Assembly (NCBI GenBank): GCA_002719955.1
Contig: PBFW01000016.1
Coordinates: 1-64,000 of the forward strand
DNA length: 64,000 nucleotides
Origin: Deltaproteobacteria bacterium
Lineage (GTDB): Bacteria; Myxococcota_A; UBA9160; UBA4427
Direction: 5' to 3'
The position numbers and the translations under genes are program-made. The notes beneath the pieces are model-generated. The model ran no database searches, was not told the origin of the DNA, and saw nothing but the letters and a program-made list of their open reading frames with translations. Shown here piece after piece: positions 30,889 through 40,211 of this stretch; position 1 is the stretch's first letter, and the number at the start of each line of letters is the position of its first letter.

Positions 30889-31722
30889 CTAGAGCGAGAA
30901 GCTCCGATCCTCCCGGACCTTCCATCCGCCCGCGGCCCAGTTGCCGCCGTCGAGATGGATCGTCGATCCGGTAATGAAGCGCGCGGCGTTGCCCGCGAGG
31001 AAGACGACGGCCGCAGCGCAATCGTCGGGGTGGCCCTCTTCGGGCCAACTCGACGATTCGAGTCCCGGAAGCATCGGATCCGCATCCCCCGCCAAGACCT
31101 CGTCGCCCGGCGTACGGATCACGTCCGGTGCCACACAATTGATCCGAATCCTCCGCCCGGAGAGCTCCATCGAGAGCGACTTCGTCAGGTTCGCAACCGC
31201 GGCCTTCATGGCCGAGTAGATGGCGAATCCGGGGCCCGCGCGGTGGGCCTCGATCGAGGTGACGTTCACGATCGACGCAGCGGGATTCATGAGCGGGACG
31301 GCGTGACGAATACAAGCTGTCACCGAACCGAAATTCTCGCGAATCAGCGCCTGTTCACCCTTGAGATTCACGTCGAGGAAGGGCGCCCAGAAACCGCCCC
31401 CCGCGTTATTGACCAACACGTCGATCGCACCGAGCGCGTCCCGGGCTCCAGCCATGAATTCGCGAACCGCCTCATCCTCACGAACGTCGAGCACCCCGAC
31501 ATGAGAGCGGCCCCCGATCGCTTCGATCTCTGCCCGACAGCTCGCGAGCCCCTCCTCATCCCGATCGCAGATCGCGACATCCGATCCGAAACGAGCCAGC
31601 GCCACCGCCGTCGCACGTCCCAATCCACTCGCCGCCCCCGTCACGACCGACATCCGACCGTCCAGACGAAGCGCCTCGGGGCCGAAGGGGTTGTCCTTCC
31701 AGATCGAACGCTCAAGGGGCAT
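30889..31722 (-). CDS. SDR family oxidoreductase (277 aa)
   Basis: Classical short-chain dehydrogenase: TGAASGLGRATA for NAD(P), CDRDEEGL at the end of strand 2 (acidic, suggesting NAD(H)), VNNAGGGFW, an active site with Tyr and Lys in FAIYSAMKAAVANL, and a C-terminal GSTIHLDGGNWAAGGW. It is divergent from the SRPBCC gene at 31863 with 140 bases between. Probable alcohol/ketone oxidoreductase; substrate unknown. Confidence 0.92.
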   Translation of the reverse strand: MPLERSIWKDNPFGPEALRLDGRMSVVTGAASGLGRATAVALARFGSDVAICDRDEEGLASCRAEIEAIGGRSHVGVLDVREDEAVREFMAGARDALGAIDVLVNNAGGGFWAPFLDVNLKGEQALIRENFGSVTACIRHAVPLMNPAASIVNVTSIEAHRAGPGFAIYSAMKAAVANLTKSLSMELSGRRIRINCVAPDVIRTPGDEVLAGDADPMLPGLESSSWPEEGHPDDCAAAVVFLAGNAARFITGSTIHLDGGNWAAGGWKVREDRSFSL

Positions 31723-31862
31723 GCTCAGATTTACTCCCGCGCCTGTACGGCGTGTCTCGATGGTGCATCAAAGTGGCGAGGAGTTCGAGGGCCCGCGGCG
31801 AGATGCCCAGCGTCGGCGAGATCTCATAGAACGCACTAGGCTCGTCGGCTCGGAGGAGAACC

Positions 31863-32360
31863 ATGAGCGAATCCAGATCGAACACCACACCTGCCATCGT
31901 CCACACCGAGGTGATGGATATCCGTGCCACCCCCGAGACGATCCGCGAGTTCATTCTCACGCCCGACCGCATCCTCGACTATTTCCCTTCGGGCATCGAC
32001 GGCGGCGTGCTCGAAGCGGGCAAGGCGATCTATTGCCGAGGGGAGATCGGCACGTCGATGCTCGAGTTGCTCGAAGACGAATCGGACGATGCGCTCGTCG
32101 TGATCAAGGTGACGACGGCGCTCGATCTCGAAGCGCCCTTCACACGCGAACGGATCGAGGCGAATTACTCGTTCACGATGATCGAGGATTGGGCGCTAGC
32201 CGCGACGGATTCTGGGACCCGTCTGACCAAGACTTGGCGCGATATTGGCGTCGAGGGAGAGGAGCCCTTCCCCCTCGCCGAGGCCATCCGCGAGGGTGGG
32301 ATCCACGAGAGCCCGCGGCTTGTGGCGGGCTGGGACAAGGCCGCCGAGGGCCAGGCCTGA
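31863..32360 (+). CDS. SRPBCC-fold (START/Bet v1-like) protein (165 aa)
   Basis: Small helix-grip protein. The N-terminal VMDIRATPETIREFILTPDRILDYFP is the usual SRPBCC beginning, and the C-terminal helix is PLAEAIREGGIHESPRLVAGWD. Such proteins bind hydrophobic ligands in a deep cavity and act as carriers, cyclases or hydrolases. GAGGAGAACC precedes the ATG. It opens the catabolic region and is convergent with the first P450 gene. Confidence 0.78.
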   Translation: MSESRSNTTPAIVHTEVMDIRATPETIREFILTPDRILDYFPSGIDGGVLEAGKAIYCRGEIGTSMLELLEDESDDALVVIKVTTALDLEAPFTRERIEANYSFTMIEDWALAATDSGTRLTKTWRDIGVEGEEPFPLAEAIREGGIHESPRLVAGWDKAAEGQA

Positions 32361-32494
32361 GACGAACGCGATCGAGGACCTACCGGCTCTCGCGGATCTG
32401 AAGACGTCGCGCCCGATCTCGACGAGGGCCGCCCGTGTCGTCTTTCGCGTGCGACGCCATTCGCAAAACCCTCCCGGTCACAACCCGCGCCCCT

Positions 32495-33706
32495 TCATGC
32501 ATCCCATTCGAGGGGCAGCAGCCCGGGGATCGTCACCGTCCCGCCGGAGGCGTATTCGATCTCGGCGCCCGGGGCCACCCGCAGGTTCGCGAGCCGCGGC
32601 AGGATTTCCTCGAGCGTGATCCGAAGTTCTGCACGCGCCAGGAATTGACCGCTGCACATGTGAACCCCGGAACCGAAAGCCAGAGAGTCGCGTTTCAGGC
32701 CCTTGCGTTCGAAATCGACGACCAAGGGATCAGAGAAGCGCGACGCATCGAGCCCGGCGATCGAAGTCGAGAAGAGAATCATCTCACCCCGCTTGATCTC
32801 GACGCCGTGGAACTCGAAATCCCGACTCGCCACCCGGCCGACATTCGGTGCGCTGAATCTCCGCAACAGTTCTTCGACGGCATTCGGAATCAGACCCGGA
32901 TCGTCGACGAGCTGCTTCAGATAGCTCGAATTCGAAGCCAGAAAGAGCATCTGGTGCATCGTCGCCGCCGTGACCGTATCGAGCCCCCCTAGCATCAACA
33001 TCGTCGCCATGCTGGACAACTCCTCCTTGTCGAGCAATCGGCCATCGATCTCCGCTGTGAGCATCGCTTCGAGCATATGCGCCTCACGCGGCGAGTGGCG
33101 ATCAGCCATCTCCTCGTCGAGCCAGCGGTCGAGCAAGGCGGCCACTTCAGTGATGCCCTGGAAGACGATCTTCGGTGTCGTCCCCCGAAAAACACGCTCG
33201 ACTGGCGCGTCGAATTCGCCGCGACGTGAGTGGGGCACGCCGACCATCTGAAGAAAAATCTTGACGGGCACCGGTCGAGCATATTCCGCGTTGAAATCGC
33301 AGTGGCCGCGATCCGCGAACGCATCGACATGTTCGCGCGTCATCTTCCGAAATTCTTCACTGAGTGCCTCGATGATCCGCGGGGCGAACATCTGGCGCGT
33401 GAAGATCTGCTGGTAGGACCGGTGTTCGGGTGGATCGAGATTATTCGGAATCAAGCGGAAGGGATTGTCTATCTTGGGGACGCTCACACTCTCGGCGGAG
33501 AAGAGATCGGGGCGCGACCAGGCCTCGGCGAGCAGCTCCGCCCGACCGATGACCCAATGGCCCCCGAGCGCAGGTGAGTAGAAGATCTCGGGAAGCTCGT
33601 TAGCGGAGTGAAAGAACCCCCAAGGATCGCGCCTTACCCGCGGATCGAGTCGAAAATCGAAGGGAAAAATGCGGCCCGGGGCGACATGATCAGGAATCGT
33701 ATCCAC
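32495..33706 (-). CDS. Cytochrome P450 (403 aa)
   Basis: Soluble bacterial P450 monooxygenase. The oxygen-binding I-helix motif is LMLGGLDTVTAA, the K-helix ExxR is EELLRRF, and the heme loop is FGSGVHMCSGQFLARAE with the Cys thiolate ligand. I start at GTG 33704-33706, which has GAGGAGA upstream; the ATG at 33754 would add 16 uncharacteristic residues. It lies 146 bases downstream of an LLM flavoprotein gene on the same strand. Substrate not inferable; electron donors would be a ferredoxin such as the one at 54641. Confidence 0.94.
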   Translation of the reverse strand: MDTIPDHVAPGRIFPFDFRLDPRVRRDPWGFFHSANELPEIFYSPALGGHWVIGRAELLAEAWSRPDLFSAESVSVPKIDNPFRLIPNNLDPPEHRSYQQIFTRQMFAPRIIEALSEEFRKMTREHVDAFADRGHCDFNAEYARPVPVKIFLQMVGVPHSRRGEFDAPVERVFRGTTPKIVFQGITEVAALLDRWLDEEMADRHSPREAHMLEAMLTAEIDGRLLDKEELSSMATMLMLGGLDTVTAATMHQMLFLASNSSYLKQLVDDPGLIPNAVEELLRRFSAPNVGRVASRDFEFHGVEIKRGEMILFSTSIAGLDASRFSDPLVVDFERKGLKRDSLAFGSGVHMCSGQFLARAELRITLEEILPRLANLRVAPGAEIEYASGGTVTIPGLLPLEWDA

Positions 33707-33852
33707 GCGTTCTCCTCGTGTACCGTGGGCGTTCCAAGGACGCGAACGCGCCACCTCCCCGCGCCCTCATCTTGTGGCGGGCTCCCCCGCGATTCTAAGA
33801 GACGGACCATCGGGCGTCGATCCACCCGAGTTCAACACGAGAAGCCCTCTCG

Positions 33853-34893
33853 TCAATCCCTGAAGGCCGGGATCACCTCGCGCCCGAAGAGCCGAATCAT
33901 CTCCGCCTGCTCCTCGAATTCGCCGAGCGTGGAATATTCGTCGTCGCGAGCGGGCATCCCCGCCCCGAAGGCCGCGTGAACGTGATCGCATCCCGTCTCG
34001 AGCCGGTAACGTTCGATCTGCGCGATGACATCCTCCGGTATTCCCCAGAGCAATCGGTCCGCGGCGATCTCCTCGGGTGTGATCCTCTCGCCGGCATCGA
34101 GGCGGGTAAAGAGATCTCTCTCGACATCGTCCTCCGTGGACTCGCGCCAATGGCTCAACAATCCGTCGATATAGCGCGGAAGGATCTCCTGCCGGATGCG
34201 ACGGCGGTCGGTCCCGATCCATGCGAAGCGGCGCAGGACCCAATCGGCCCGGCGCGACCGGGCCCTACAAGCCGAGCGATAGATCTCGAGGCAGCTCTTC
34301 GCCTTCGCCAGAGATTGGACCGGGCCGCATAACCAAGCGTCCCCAAGGCGCGCCGCCCTTTCGACCGCCGCATCGACGACACCGGCGACCCAGAGCGGCG
34401 GATGCGGCGTCTGGACCGGACGGGGATGGACGGTGAGTTCGGGAAAGGACCAGAATCGTCCGTTCCAGCCTTCTTCTTCACGGGTCCAGACGTGACGCAA
34501 AATCTGGAGGGCCTCCTCCATTCGAGCACCGCGTTCATGGAAATCCGAACCTTGCACCTCGTATTCGAGGGGCCACCATCCCGATCCGACACCGAGCGAA
34601 ATACGCCCCCCGGAGATCTGATCGATCGTCGCGACCTGCTCGGCGACGCGAACGGGGTGATGGACAGGCAGCAGGAAGATCCCCGTTCCCACCCGCAGCG
34701 TCGAGGTGCGCGCTGCCACCGCGGCCATGAAAGTCAGCGGATCGCTCTGATTTCCAGGCATGAAATGGTGGTGGCCGATCGTCGCGGTATCGAATCCCTC
34801 CTCCTCGGCGATACGGGCGAGTTCGAAAGTCTCCTGAAATGGATCGGCGAGCTCGGGGCGACGAATCGTCGGTAGGGAGAGGGAAAAGCGCAT
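33853..34893 (-). CDS. LLM-class flavin-dependent oxidoreductase (346 aa)
   Basis: Luciferase-like monooxygenase fold, using FMN or F420. It begins MRFSLSLPT and includes TATIGHHHFMPG, LRVGTGIFLLPVHHPVRVAEQVATID, GRISLGVGSGWWPLEYEVQG and QTPHPPLWVAG. These are the standard barrel strands and flavin/phosphate-binding segments. It may hydroxylate or oxidise a substrate from the neighbouring P450. The cofactor (FMN versus F420) cannot be settled from these motifs. ATG 34891-34893. Confidence 0.92.
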   Translation of the reverse strand: MRFSLSLPTIRRPELADPFQETFELARIAEEEGFDTATIGHHHFMPGNQSDPLTFMAAVAARTSTLRVGTGIFLLPVHHPVRVAEQVATIDQISGGRISLGVGSGWWPLEYEVQGSDFHERGARMEEALQILRHVWTREEEGWNGRFWSFPELTVHPRPVQTPHPPLWVAGVVDAAVERAARLGDAWLCGPVQSLAKAKSCLEIYRSACRARSRRADWVLRRFAWIGTDRRRIRQEILPRYIDGLLSHWRESTEDDVERDLFTRLDAGERITPEEIAADRLLWGIPEDVIAQIERYRLETGCDHVHAAFGAGMPARDDEYSTLGEFEEQAEMIRLFGREVIPAFRD

Positions 34894-35153
34894 GTAGTGT
34901 CCATCGGAGGAGTGGTTTGCGACGGACCGACTCTACAATGGATTCCAGTGACGCGTCGGGCATGAAATCCGGGACCGCGCGCTTCACGCCGCCCCGGTTC
35001 CCGCGCTCCATGCGACCCCACTCGCCCTGACCGGCTTCGCTCTCGCTCAGCTCGTCGGCATGGCACATCTCAAGGTCGGCATTGGGCCCGAGCGCAGCGA
35101 TTGTCGCGTTTTCTGTCCCCGGACGACCAGATTTCGGGCCCTTTCAGCTTCGA

Positions 35154-35855
35154 CTAGCCGAGCGTGCCGTCGATCAATGCTTCCGCGAGCAGCGCGGGCT
35201 GCGAAAGCATGGGCGAATGCCCACCCGCAAGCACGATCGGCAACGCCCCCGTGAGCCACCTGGGCGCCTCGCCTAGCAACCATTCCGCCCGTGCCACCCG
35301 GTCATCCCGAGCGACGATCATGTGCATGGGCCGATCGGGCCAGGCCGTGAGCGGAGACGCTTCCAAAAGCGGTTTCGGCCCCTGCCAACGCAGTCGATCG
35401 GATGCCCAGCTCGCAGTCGCTTCACTACAATCGTGAAAGAAGAGCGGGCCGGCACTCTCCTTCGAGACGCGTTGAGCACCATCCGCCCGCTCATCGAAAT
35501 CGGCCTTCGCATACGCGGAGGTGATCATGCCCGAAAACGCGGCGGGATCGATGGGACCGAGTGGTGTCGGGGCGCTGCAAAGAAAGACCATCCTCGCCTC
35601 GGGGTGGTTTTCGGCGACCACGGGAACGGTTCGACTGCCCAGTGAATGGCCGACGAGCGTGAGCTCCTCTCCACGCGGGGCAGCGGAAAGCTTTTCCTCG
35701 ACCACTGCCGCATAGACGTCGAGTCCCGCCTCGGCATCTTCACAGGGCAGGTCCGGGGCGATGACGACATGCCCTCGCCGCTCGATCTCGGGAATGAGGT
35801 CGCGCCAGCACCAGGCACCGTGCATCGAGCCGTGGATGAGAACGAAGGTCGCCAT
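35154..35855 (-). CDS. Alpha/beta-fold hydrolase (233 aa)
   Basis: Short alpha/beta hydrolase of the hydroxynitrile-lyase/esterase-like group. FVLIHGSMHGAWCWRDL forms the oxyanion region, VVIAPDLPCED follows, and LVGHSLGSRTV is the nucleophile elbow. The catalytic His is expected in LAGGHSPMLSQP. No membrane or secretion signal. Same strand as the LLM gene downstream, with a 260-base gap in which I see no gene. Confidence 0.9.
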   Translation of the reverse strand: MATFVLIHGSMHGAWCWRDLIPEIERRGHVVIAPDLPCEDAEAGLDVYAAVVEEKLSAAPRGEELTLVGHSLGSRTVPVVAENHPEARMVFLCSAPTPLGPIDPAAFSGMITSAYAKADFDERADGAQRVSKESAGPLFFHDCSEATASWASDRLRWQGPKPLLEASPLTAWPDRPMHMIVARDDRVARAEWLLGEAPRWLTGALPIVLAGGHSPMLSQPALLAEALIDGTLG

Positions 35856-35928
35856 CGTCGGAGTGTGACATGTTCCGTCGCGCGGAGCGGCCCGGCATCA
35901 AGATGGATTCGTTCACACCGGACCATCT

Positions 35929-35945
35929 CACCCTCCTCGAGGGTG
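35929..35945. other. Perfect 7-bp inverted repeat (hairpin or operator)
   Basis: CACCCTC-CTC-GAGGGTG lies between two divergent genes (hydrolase on minus, LLM on plus), 116 bases before the LLM start. With no T run it is not a standard terminator; it could be a protein-binding site or simply chance in GC-rich DNA. Confidence 0.35.
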
Positions 35946-36060
35946 GGACTGTGAGAAGGGGTGCCGCCGGTATCGGGCGGTGATTGTTTTATCTCCATTG
36001 CAATAGTATTTCCCCATCGAGCCAGGGATATTCCAAGGACTCATTGCCCGGAGGCCCTCC

Positions 36061-37209
36061 ATGAAGCTCGACCTTCTCTACGAATTTCAGCCGGCGATCG
36101 CGCCCTACGACGAAAAACCCCACCCCCAGGGCCAGCGCGAGGCCGAGCAAAGCGTCTACTACGAAGCGATCGAGCAGATCCAACTCGCGGACAAACTGGG
36201 CTTCGAGACCGTGTGGTGCGTGGAGCACCATTTCCGAGAGAAGCGTTCGGCCTGCCCCACACCCGAAGCGGTGCTCGGCGGTCTGGCGCTCTCGACGCAG
36301 AATATCAAGCTGGGCTTCGGCGTCACGCTGATGCCCTTCGGATTCGGGCATCCGGCGCGCATCGCCGAGAGAGTCGCGACCGTCGATATCCTGAGTCGTG
36401 GCCGCGTCGAGTGGGGCACCGGCCGTTCGACGCCGATGGAACAGACGGCCTTCGGCGTCCCGACCGACGAGACCTCCAAAGACCAGTGGAAGGAAGCGGT
36501 CGATATCGTCGTTCGCATGTGGGAGGAAGAACGTTTCTCTCATGAGAGTGCGAATCTGTCTTTCCCAGAACGCGTCCAGACACCGAAGCCTTTCCAGAAC
36601 CCCCACCCCCCCTGCTGGGTCGCAGCGGGCAGCGAGCGAAGCGCCGAGATCGCAGGCGAAAACGGCGTCGGGCTCCTCTCGTTTTCTCTCTTCCAGCCGG
36701 TCTCGTCGATGGCGGGCCATATCAGCGCCTACCGGGCGGCCTATGAGCGAGGCACCCAACCCCTGACGCGGGTCCCGAATGATCGGGTGGGTGCGTACAC
36801 GCTCGTCCATTGCTGCGACGATCTGGAGAGCGCCGCGGGATATGGCCTCTGGGATTCGGTCAGCTGGTGGTATCACCACCTCGCCGAATTCACCCTCGAG
36901 TGGGAATTCCCCAATCTCTCTCCCGAAGAGCAGCGCGAAGTCTTCCCGCTCCTCAAACCGACGGTCGACGCGGAGGTCGATGTCGATCGATATCAAGAGG
37001 AAGACATGATCATCTGCGGTCCGCCGGAGGTGTGTCTCGAGAAGATCCTTCGATACGAGGAAGCCGGAGTCGACCAGCTCCTCTGCTATGTGCAATTCGG
37101 TATGCTGCCCCACGAGAAAGTGATGCGCTCCCTCGACCTGCTGGGCACGAAGGTGATTCCAGAACTCGAGCGGCGGGGACATCGCGTCCATTCGGCGAAG
37201 GTGGCTTGA
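36061..37209 (+). CDS. LLM-class flavin-dependent oxidoreductase (382 aa)
   Basis: Bacterial-luciferase-like protein. MKLDLLYEFQ, LGFETVWCVEHHF, IKLGFGVTLMPFGFGHPARIAER and GRVEWGTGRSTPMEQTAFGV mark the barrel and the flavin phosphate site; NPHPPCWVAAGSERSAEIAG follows. The longer insert and C terminus (YQEEDMIICGPPEV) resemble the 46480 LLM protein, so both belong to one subgroup, apart from the 33853 one. A GGAGG precedes the ATG closely. The small charged ORF follows 30 bases downstream. Confidence 0.92.
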   Translation: MKLDLLYEFQPAIAPYDEKPHPQGQREAEQSVYYEAIEQIQLADKLGFETVWCVEHHFREKRSACPTPEAVLGGLALSTQNIKLGFGVTLMPFGFGHPARIAERVATVDILSRGRVEWGTGRSTPMEQTAFGVPTDETSKDQWKEAVDIVVRMWEEERFSHESANLSFPERVQTPKPFQNPHPPCWVAAGSERSAEIAGENGVGLLSFSLFQPVSSMAGHISAYRAAYERGTQPLTRVPNDRVGAYTLVHCCDDLESAAGYGLWDSVSWWYHHLAEFTLEWEFPNLSPEEQREVFPLLKPTVDAEVDVDRYQEEDMIICGPPEVCLEKILRYEEAGVDQLLCYVQFGMLPHEKVMRSLDLLGTKVIPELERRGHRVHSAKVA

Positions 37210-37239
37210 GCACCGCGAGACAGCGAAAGGAGTGATGAG

Positions 37240-37398
37240 ATGGATCTGATTTCGACCTTCCGGTACGCGGCCAAAGCCAAGAAGGAGGCCGAGAAGGCGA
37301 AGAAGGGCGAGCAACCCGATCAGGACTCGGCACAGGCGGATCAGTCGGAGCCGCCCTCCGACTCGGAAGAGCCCGCCTCCAAGGGGGACGCAGGCTAG
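37240..37398 (+). CDS. Small highly charged protein (52 aa), unknown
   Basis: ATG 37240 with GAAAGGAG eight bases upstream opens a 52-codon frame ending TAG 37396-37398. The predicted peptide starts MDLISTFRYAAKAKKEAEKA, then becomes acidic, rich in Gln/Ser/Asp/Glu/Pro, and ends KGDAG. The N-terminal half could form an amphipathic helix with a Lys/Ala face; the rest looks disordered. It lies 30 bases after an LLM gene, so it is probably co-translated. No homolog recognised; a chance ORF is possible, but the strong ribosome binding site and biased composition argue otherwise. Confidence 0.6.
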   Translation: MDLISTFRYAAKAKKEAEKAKKGEQPDQDSAQADQSEPPSDSEEPASKGDAG

Positions 37399-37448
37399 GT
37401 GTCAGCGGGTTCGAAGGGATCCCAATGCCTACTGGACAGACCCTTCGC

Positions 37449-38318
37449 CTAGCGAACTGCACGAGCGATCGATTCCGTGAGCTCGAGTAGCTGGGCGCCA
37501 GCGTCGCGAATGCCTTTGCGCGACAAGCGCAGGCCGAAGCCTTGCAGTGTGATGGAGAGGGCCACTCGGCCATCGGCCTCGAAGACCGGCGCTGTGATCG
37601 AACTGATCAAGAAAGAACCGCCCGGCCCCTTACCCAGCTGGTAGGGCCCGTGCCCGAGTTCTGCGATCAAGCTGAAAAACTCCCGCCGCAACGGCTCCGA
37701 GTGAGGATCCTCCGCGAGTTCCACCAGCATTTCTCCGATGCGCCGACGCCCATCGACCTCCAGCGCGACCGAGTACCCACGCTCTCGGACAACATCCAGG
37801 ATTTCACGCAAGCGACGTTGTTCGCTCCGCCGAGCGCCCCCAGCCGTCAGCCAGCGTTCGACTTCTCGGTCGGATGCCCAGGCGACCCAGGCAGAGGCCA
37901 GGGGGGCGATCAAGGGAATGCGCTGACCCACCTGAACGATATTTCCCGGAAGCGGCGGCGGGCCCGCGCGAGCGACACAGAGGGTGTCCCCGCCCGCCAG
38001 CGAGAAGGCCAAGGATTCAAGCCCCAGCTTCCGACTGAACGCGCGCATTTGACTGCGGGCCTCGTCGATCAGCGGATTGCGCTCGAGTGCCGCGTCGCCG
38101 ATCGCCACCAGCACCGGCCCGAGCACATAACGACCATCGCTCGCAGATCGACTGAGAAAACCTGATTCGGTCAAAGCGACCAGGATGCTGTGCATGGACG
38201 AAAGATTGATCTGGAGACGTTTTGAGAGTTCGGAATAGGTGAACCCTCGGCCCGGATGCGCCGCCAAGAAAGCCAGGAGATCGGTGGCTCGCGTGGCGGA
38301 AAGCGCTCTTCTCGACAT
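37449..38318 (-). CDS. IclR-family transcriptional regulator
   Basis: DNA-binding regulator of 289 residues. The N-terminal winged helix-turn-helix is visible in FTYSELSKRLQINLSSMHSI followed by LVALTESGFLSRSASDGRYVLG. The C-terminal effector domain (LESLAFSLAGGDTLCVARAG, IPLIAPLASAWVAWAS, RRIGEMLVELAED) is of IclR type, binding small organic acids in known members. It is divergent from the carboxylesterase gene at 38424 (105 bases apart), which is its most likely target together with its own promoter. Confidence 0.9.
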   Translation of the reverse strand: MSRRALSATRATDLLAFLAAHPGRGFTYSELSKRLQINLSSMHSILVALTESGFLSRSASDGRYVLGPVLVAIGDAALERNPLIDEARSQMRAFSRKLGLESLAFSLAGGDTLCVARAGPPPLPGNIVQVGQRIPLIAPLASAWVAWASDREVERWLTAGGARRSEQRRLREILDVVRERGYSVALEVDGRRRIGEMLVELAEDPHSEPLRREFFSLIAELGHGPYQLGKGPGGSFLISSITAPVFEADGRVALSITLQGFGLRLSRKGIRDAGAQLLELTESIARAVR

Positions 38319-38423
38319 GGGATCAAGCTATCACGGAAGCCGAGGCATTCCAGCACAACTCGTCGAAATGCAGCAGGCCGGACTCGATCAAGAGCGGACC
38401 TAGACAGATAGAGGGAAAGCGGA

Positions 38424-40067
38424 ATGCCTCGCGCACGACCGGGCCACCCCACCCCGTCCACAACCTGCACTAGACTTCGGGCATCACATCGTTCAAATGG
38501 GGGAAAGTTGGGAGGGATCGTTTCTACGAAGCAGGGGAAGCTCGAGGGAGAGAACAACCAATGGGGTGAGTCCTTCAAGGGGATCCCCTTCGCGCGCCCG
38601 CCCATCAACGGGCTTCGTTTTCGAGCGCCCGAGCCACCGGAATCGTGGAGGGGCAGTCGCCCGGCGACGAGCTTCGGGCCCGCCGCGCCTCAGGTTGGCC
38701 CCGTCAATCGCATGATCCGCGGCCTGATCGGTGCGGCGGGGAGTCGTCAGAGTCAAGACTGCCTCTATCTGAATGTCTGGACGCCCGCATGCGACTCCGC
38801 GCGGCGTCCCGTCCTCGTCTGGATTCATGGAGGCGCGTTCATCCTCGGATCGGGATCGACCCCCATTTATGCCGGGGGGCGACTCGCCAGCCATGGCGAT
38901 GTCGTGGTCGTCACGATCAACTACCGCCTGGGTGTGCTCGGCTTCCTGGACTGGCGGGGCCTGCACGGGCGAGGGGATCATCCCCCCGCGAATCTCGGGG
39001 TCCGTGACCAGATCGCTGCCCTCGAATGGGTCGGAGAGAATATCGAGGCCTTCGGCGGAGATCCCGAGAACGTCACCCTCTTCGGCGAGTCCGCGGGCGC
39101 CATGAGTATCGGCACGCTGCTCGGCGTGCCCTCCGCACGAAATCTCTTTCACAAAGCGATCCTGCAGAGTGGCGCCGCCCACAATATTTCGACCGAGGCC
39201 AAGTCAAAACGAGTGACCGAGTATTTCGTCGAATCTCTCGAACTCAACGACCCCTCACCCGAGACCATCGCCGAGCTGCCCGTGCTCGATCTGATGCAGG
39301 CGCAAGCTCGAACCACACTGGGAATCGGCCTCGACGACGGGATGATGGCCTGGCAACCCTGCATCGACGGCGACCTGATCCCCGAACAGCCCCTGGTCGC
39401 CATCGACCGCGGAGATGCCGCTGAGATCCCAATCCTGATCGGGACCAATCGCGACGAGTTCAAGCTTTTCACCTTCGCGGATCGCGGCCGAATGGACGAC
39501 GCCGAATTCGTCGAGCGCTTGCAGCGGATCGCTCGCAAAGCCGACGCGGGGGAAGATCGCGTCGTCGAGCGGCTGATGGGAACCTATGGCCCCAGAACCG
39601 GCGAACGCAGACGTGACGGCAAGCAGCGCTGGGTCGCCCTCCAGAGTGATCGGATCTTCCACTATCCCGCCACCCGCCTGGCCGATGCCCAATCGGCTCA
39701 CCAACCCGATACCTATACCTACCTCTTCGAATGGATGCCGCCCGTGGTCGGACGTGCGCTCGGGGCATGTCATGGCCTCGAACTTCCCTTCGTTTTTGGC
39801 GGTGTGCGCTCGGTTCTGATGCGCGCGGGACTCGTCATCGACCGCTCGGCAGGCCCTCTCAGCGATTCCATGCAAGAAGCCTGGACTTCCTTTGCCCGCA
39901 CGGGCCAACCCGATCTGGGCGAATCTCCCGACTGGCCCGCCTATGAGTCCCGACGGCATTACACGATGAGCCTTGGAGGAAAGCGCGGCGTGCTGAAGGA
40001 TCCGCATGAAGGCGCGCGCAAGTTCTGGGAGCCCCTGATCCCGAACGGCGAAGTCTCCTCCGCCTGA
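38424..40067 (+). CDS. Type-B carboxylesterase (pNB-esterase family, 547 aa)
   Basis: Large alpha/beta-hydrolase carboxylesterase. FKGIPFARPP near residue 51 is the family N terminus; SQDCLYLNVWTP leads to the oxyanion motif HGGAF (135-139). The nucleophile Ser223 is in FGESAGAMS, the acid is in GTNRDEFKLF, and the His in ACHGLELPFVFG. ATG 38424 has AGAGGGAAAGC upstream, so it is retained, although the first 30 residues are unlike relatives and a TTG at about residue 29 is possible. No signal peptide. Divergent from IclR. Confidence 0.93.
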   Translation: MPRARPGHPTPSTTCTRLRASHRSNGGKLGGIVSTKQGKLEGENNQWGESFKGIPFARPPINGLRFRAPEPPESWRGSRPATSFGPAAPQVGPVNRMIRGLIGAAGSRQSQDCLYLNVWTPACDSARRPVLVWIHGGAFILGSGSTPIYAGGRLASHGDVVVVTINYRLGVLGFLDWRGLHGRGDHPPANLGVRDQIAALEWVGENIEAFGGDPENVTLFGESAGAMSIGTLLGVPSARNLFHKAILQSGAAHNISTEAKSKRVTEYFVESLELNDPSPETIAELPVLDLMQAQARTTLGIGLDDGMMAWQPCIDGDLIPEQPLVAIDRGDAAEIPILIGTNRDEFKLFTFADRGRMDDAEFVERLQRIARKADAGEDRVVERLMGTYGPRTGERRRDGKQRWVALQSDRIFHYPATRLADAQSAHQPDTYTYLFEWMPPVVGRALGACHGLELPFVFGGVRSVLMRAGLVIDRSAGPLSDSMQEAWTSFARTGQPDLGESPDWPAYESRRHYTMSLGGKRGVLKDPHEGARKFWEPLIPNGEVSSA

Positions 40068-40211
40068 TGCCAATTCGTCCGTTTCGGGATCCCGGGCCTG
40101 TCTCGACTTCCCTGAAATTGCTCGTGATTCGACGGCTCGCGAACCTCGGCGAGTTCACCATCCGATATTGGAACTCTTGACTCTCCAAGCCTGCGGCCCA
40201 CGAGGATCGGG

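Noticed and set aside
37412..37447. CGAAGGG...CCCTTCG inverted repeat after the small charged ORF
   Set aside because: Arms of seven bases with a 22-base loop and no T tract; not distinguishable from chance.
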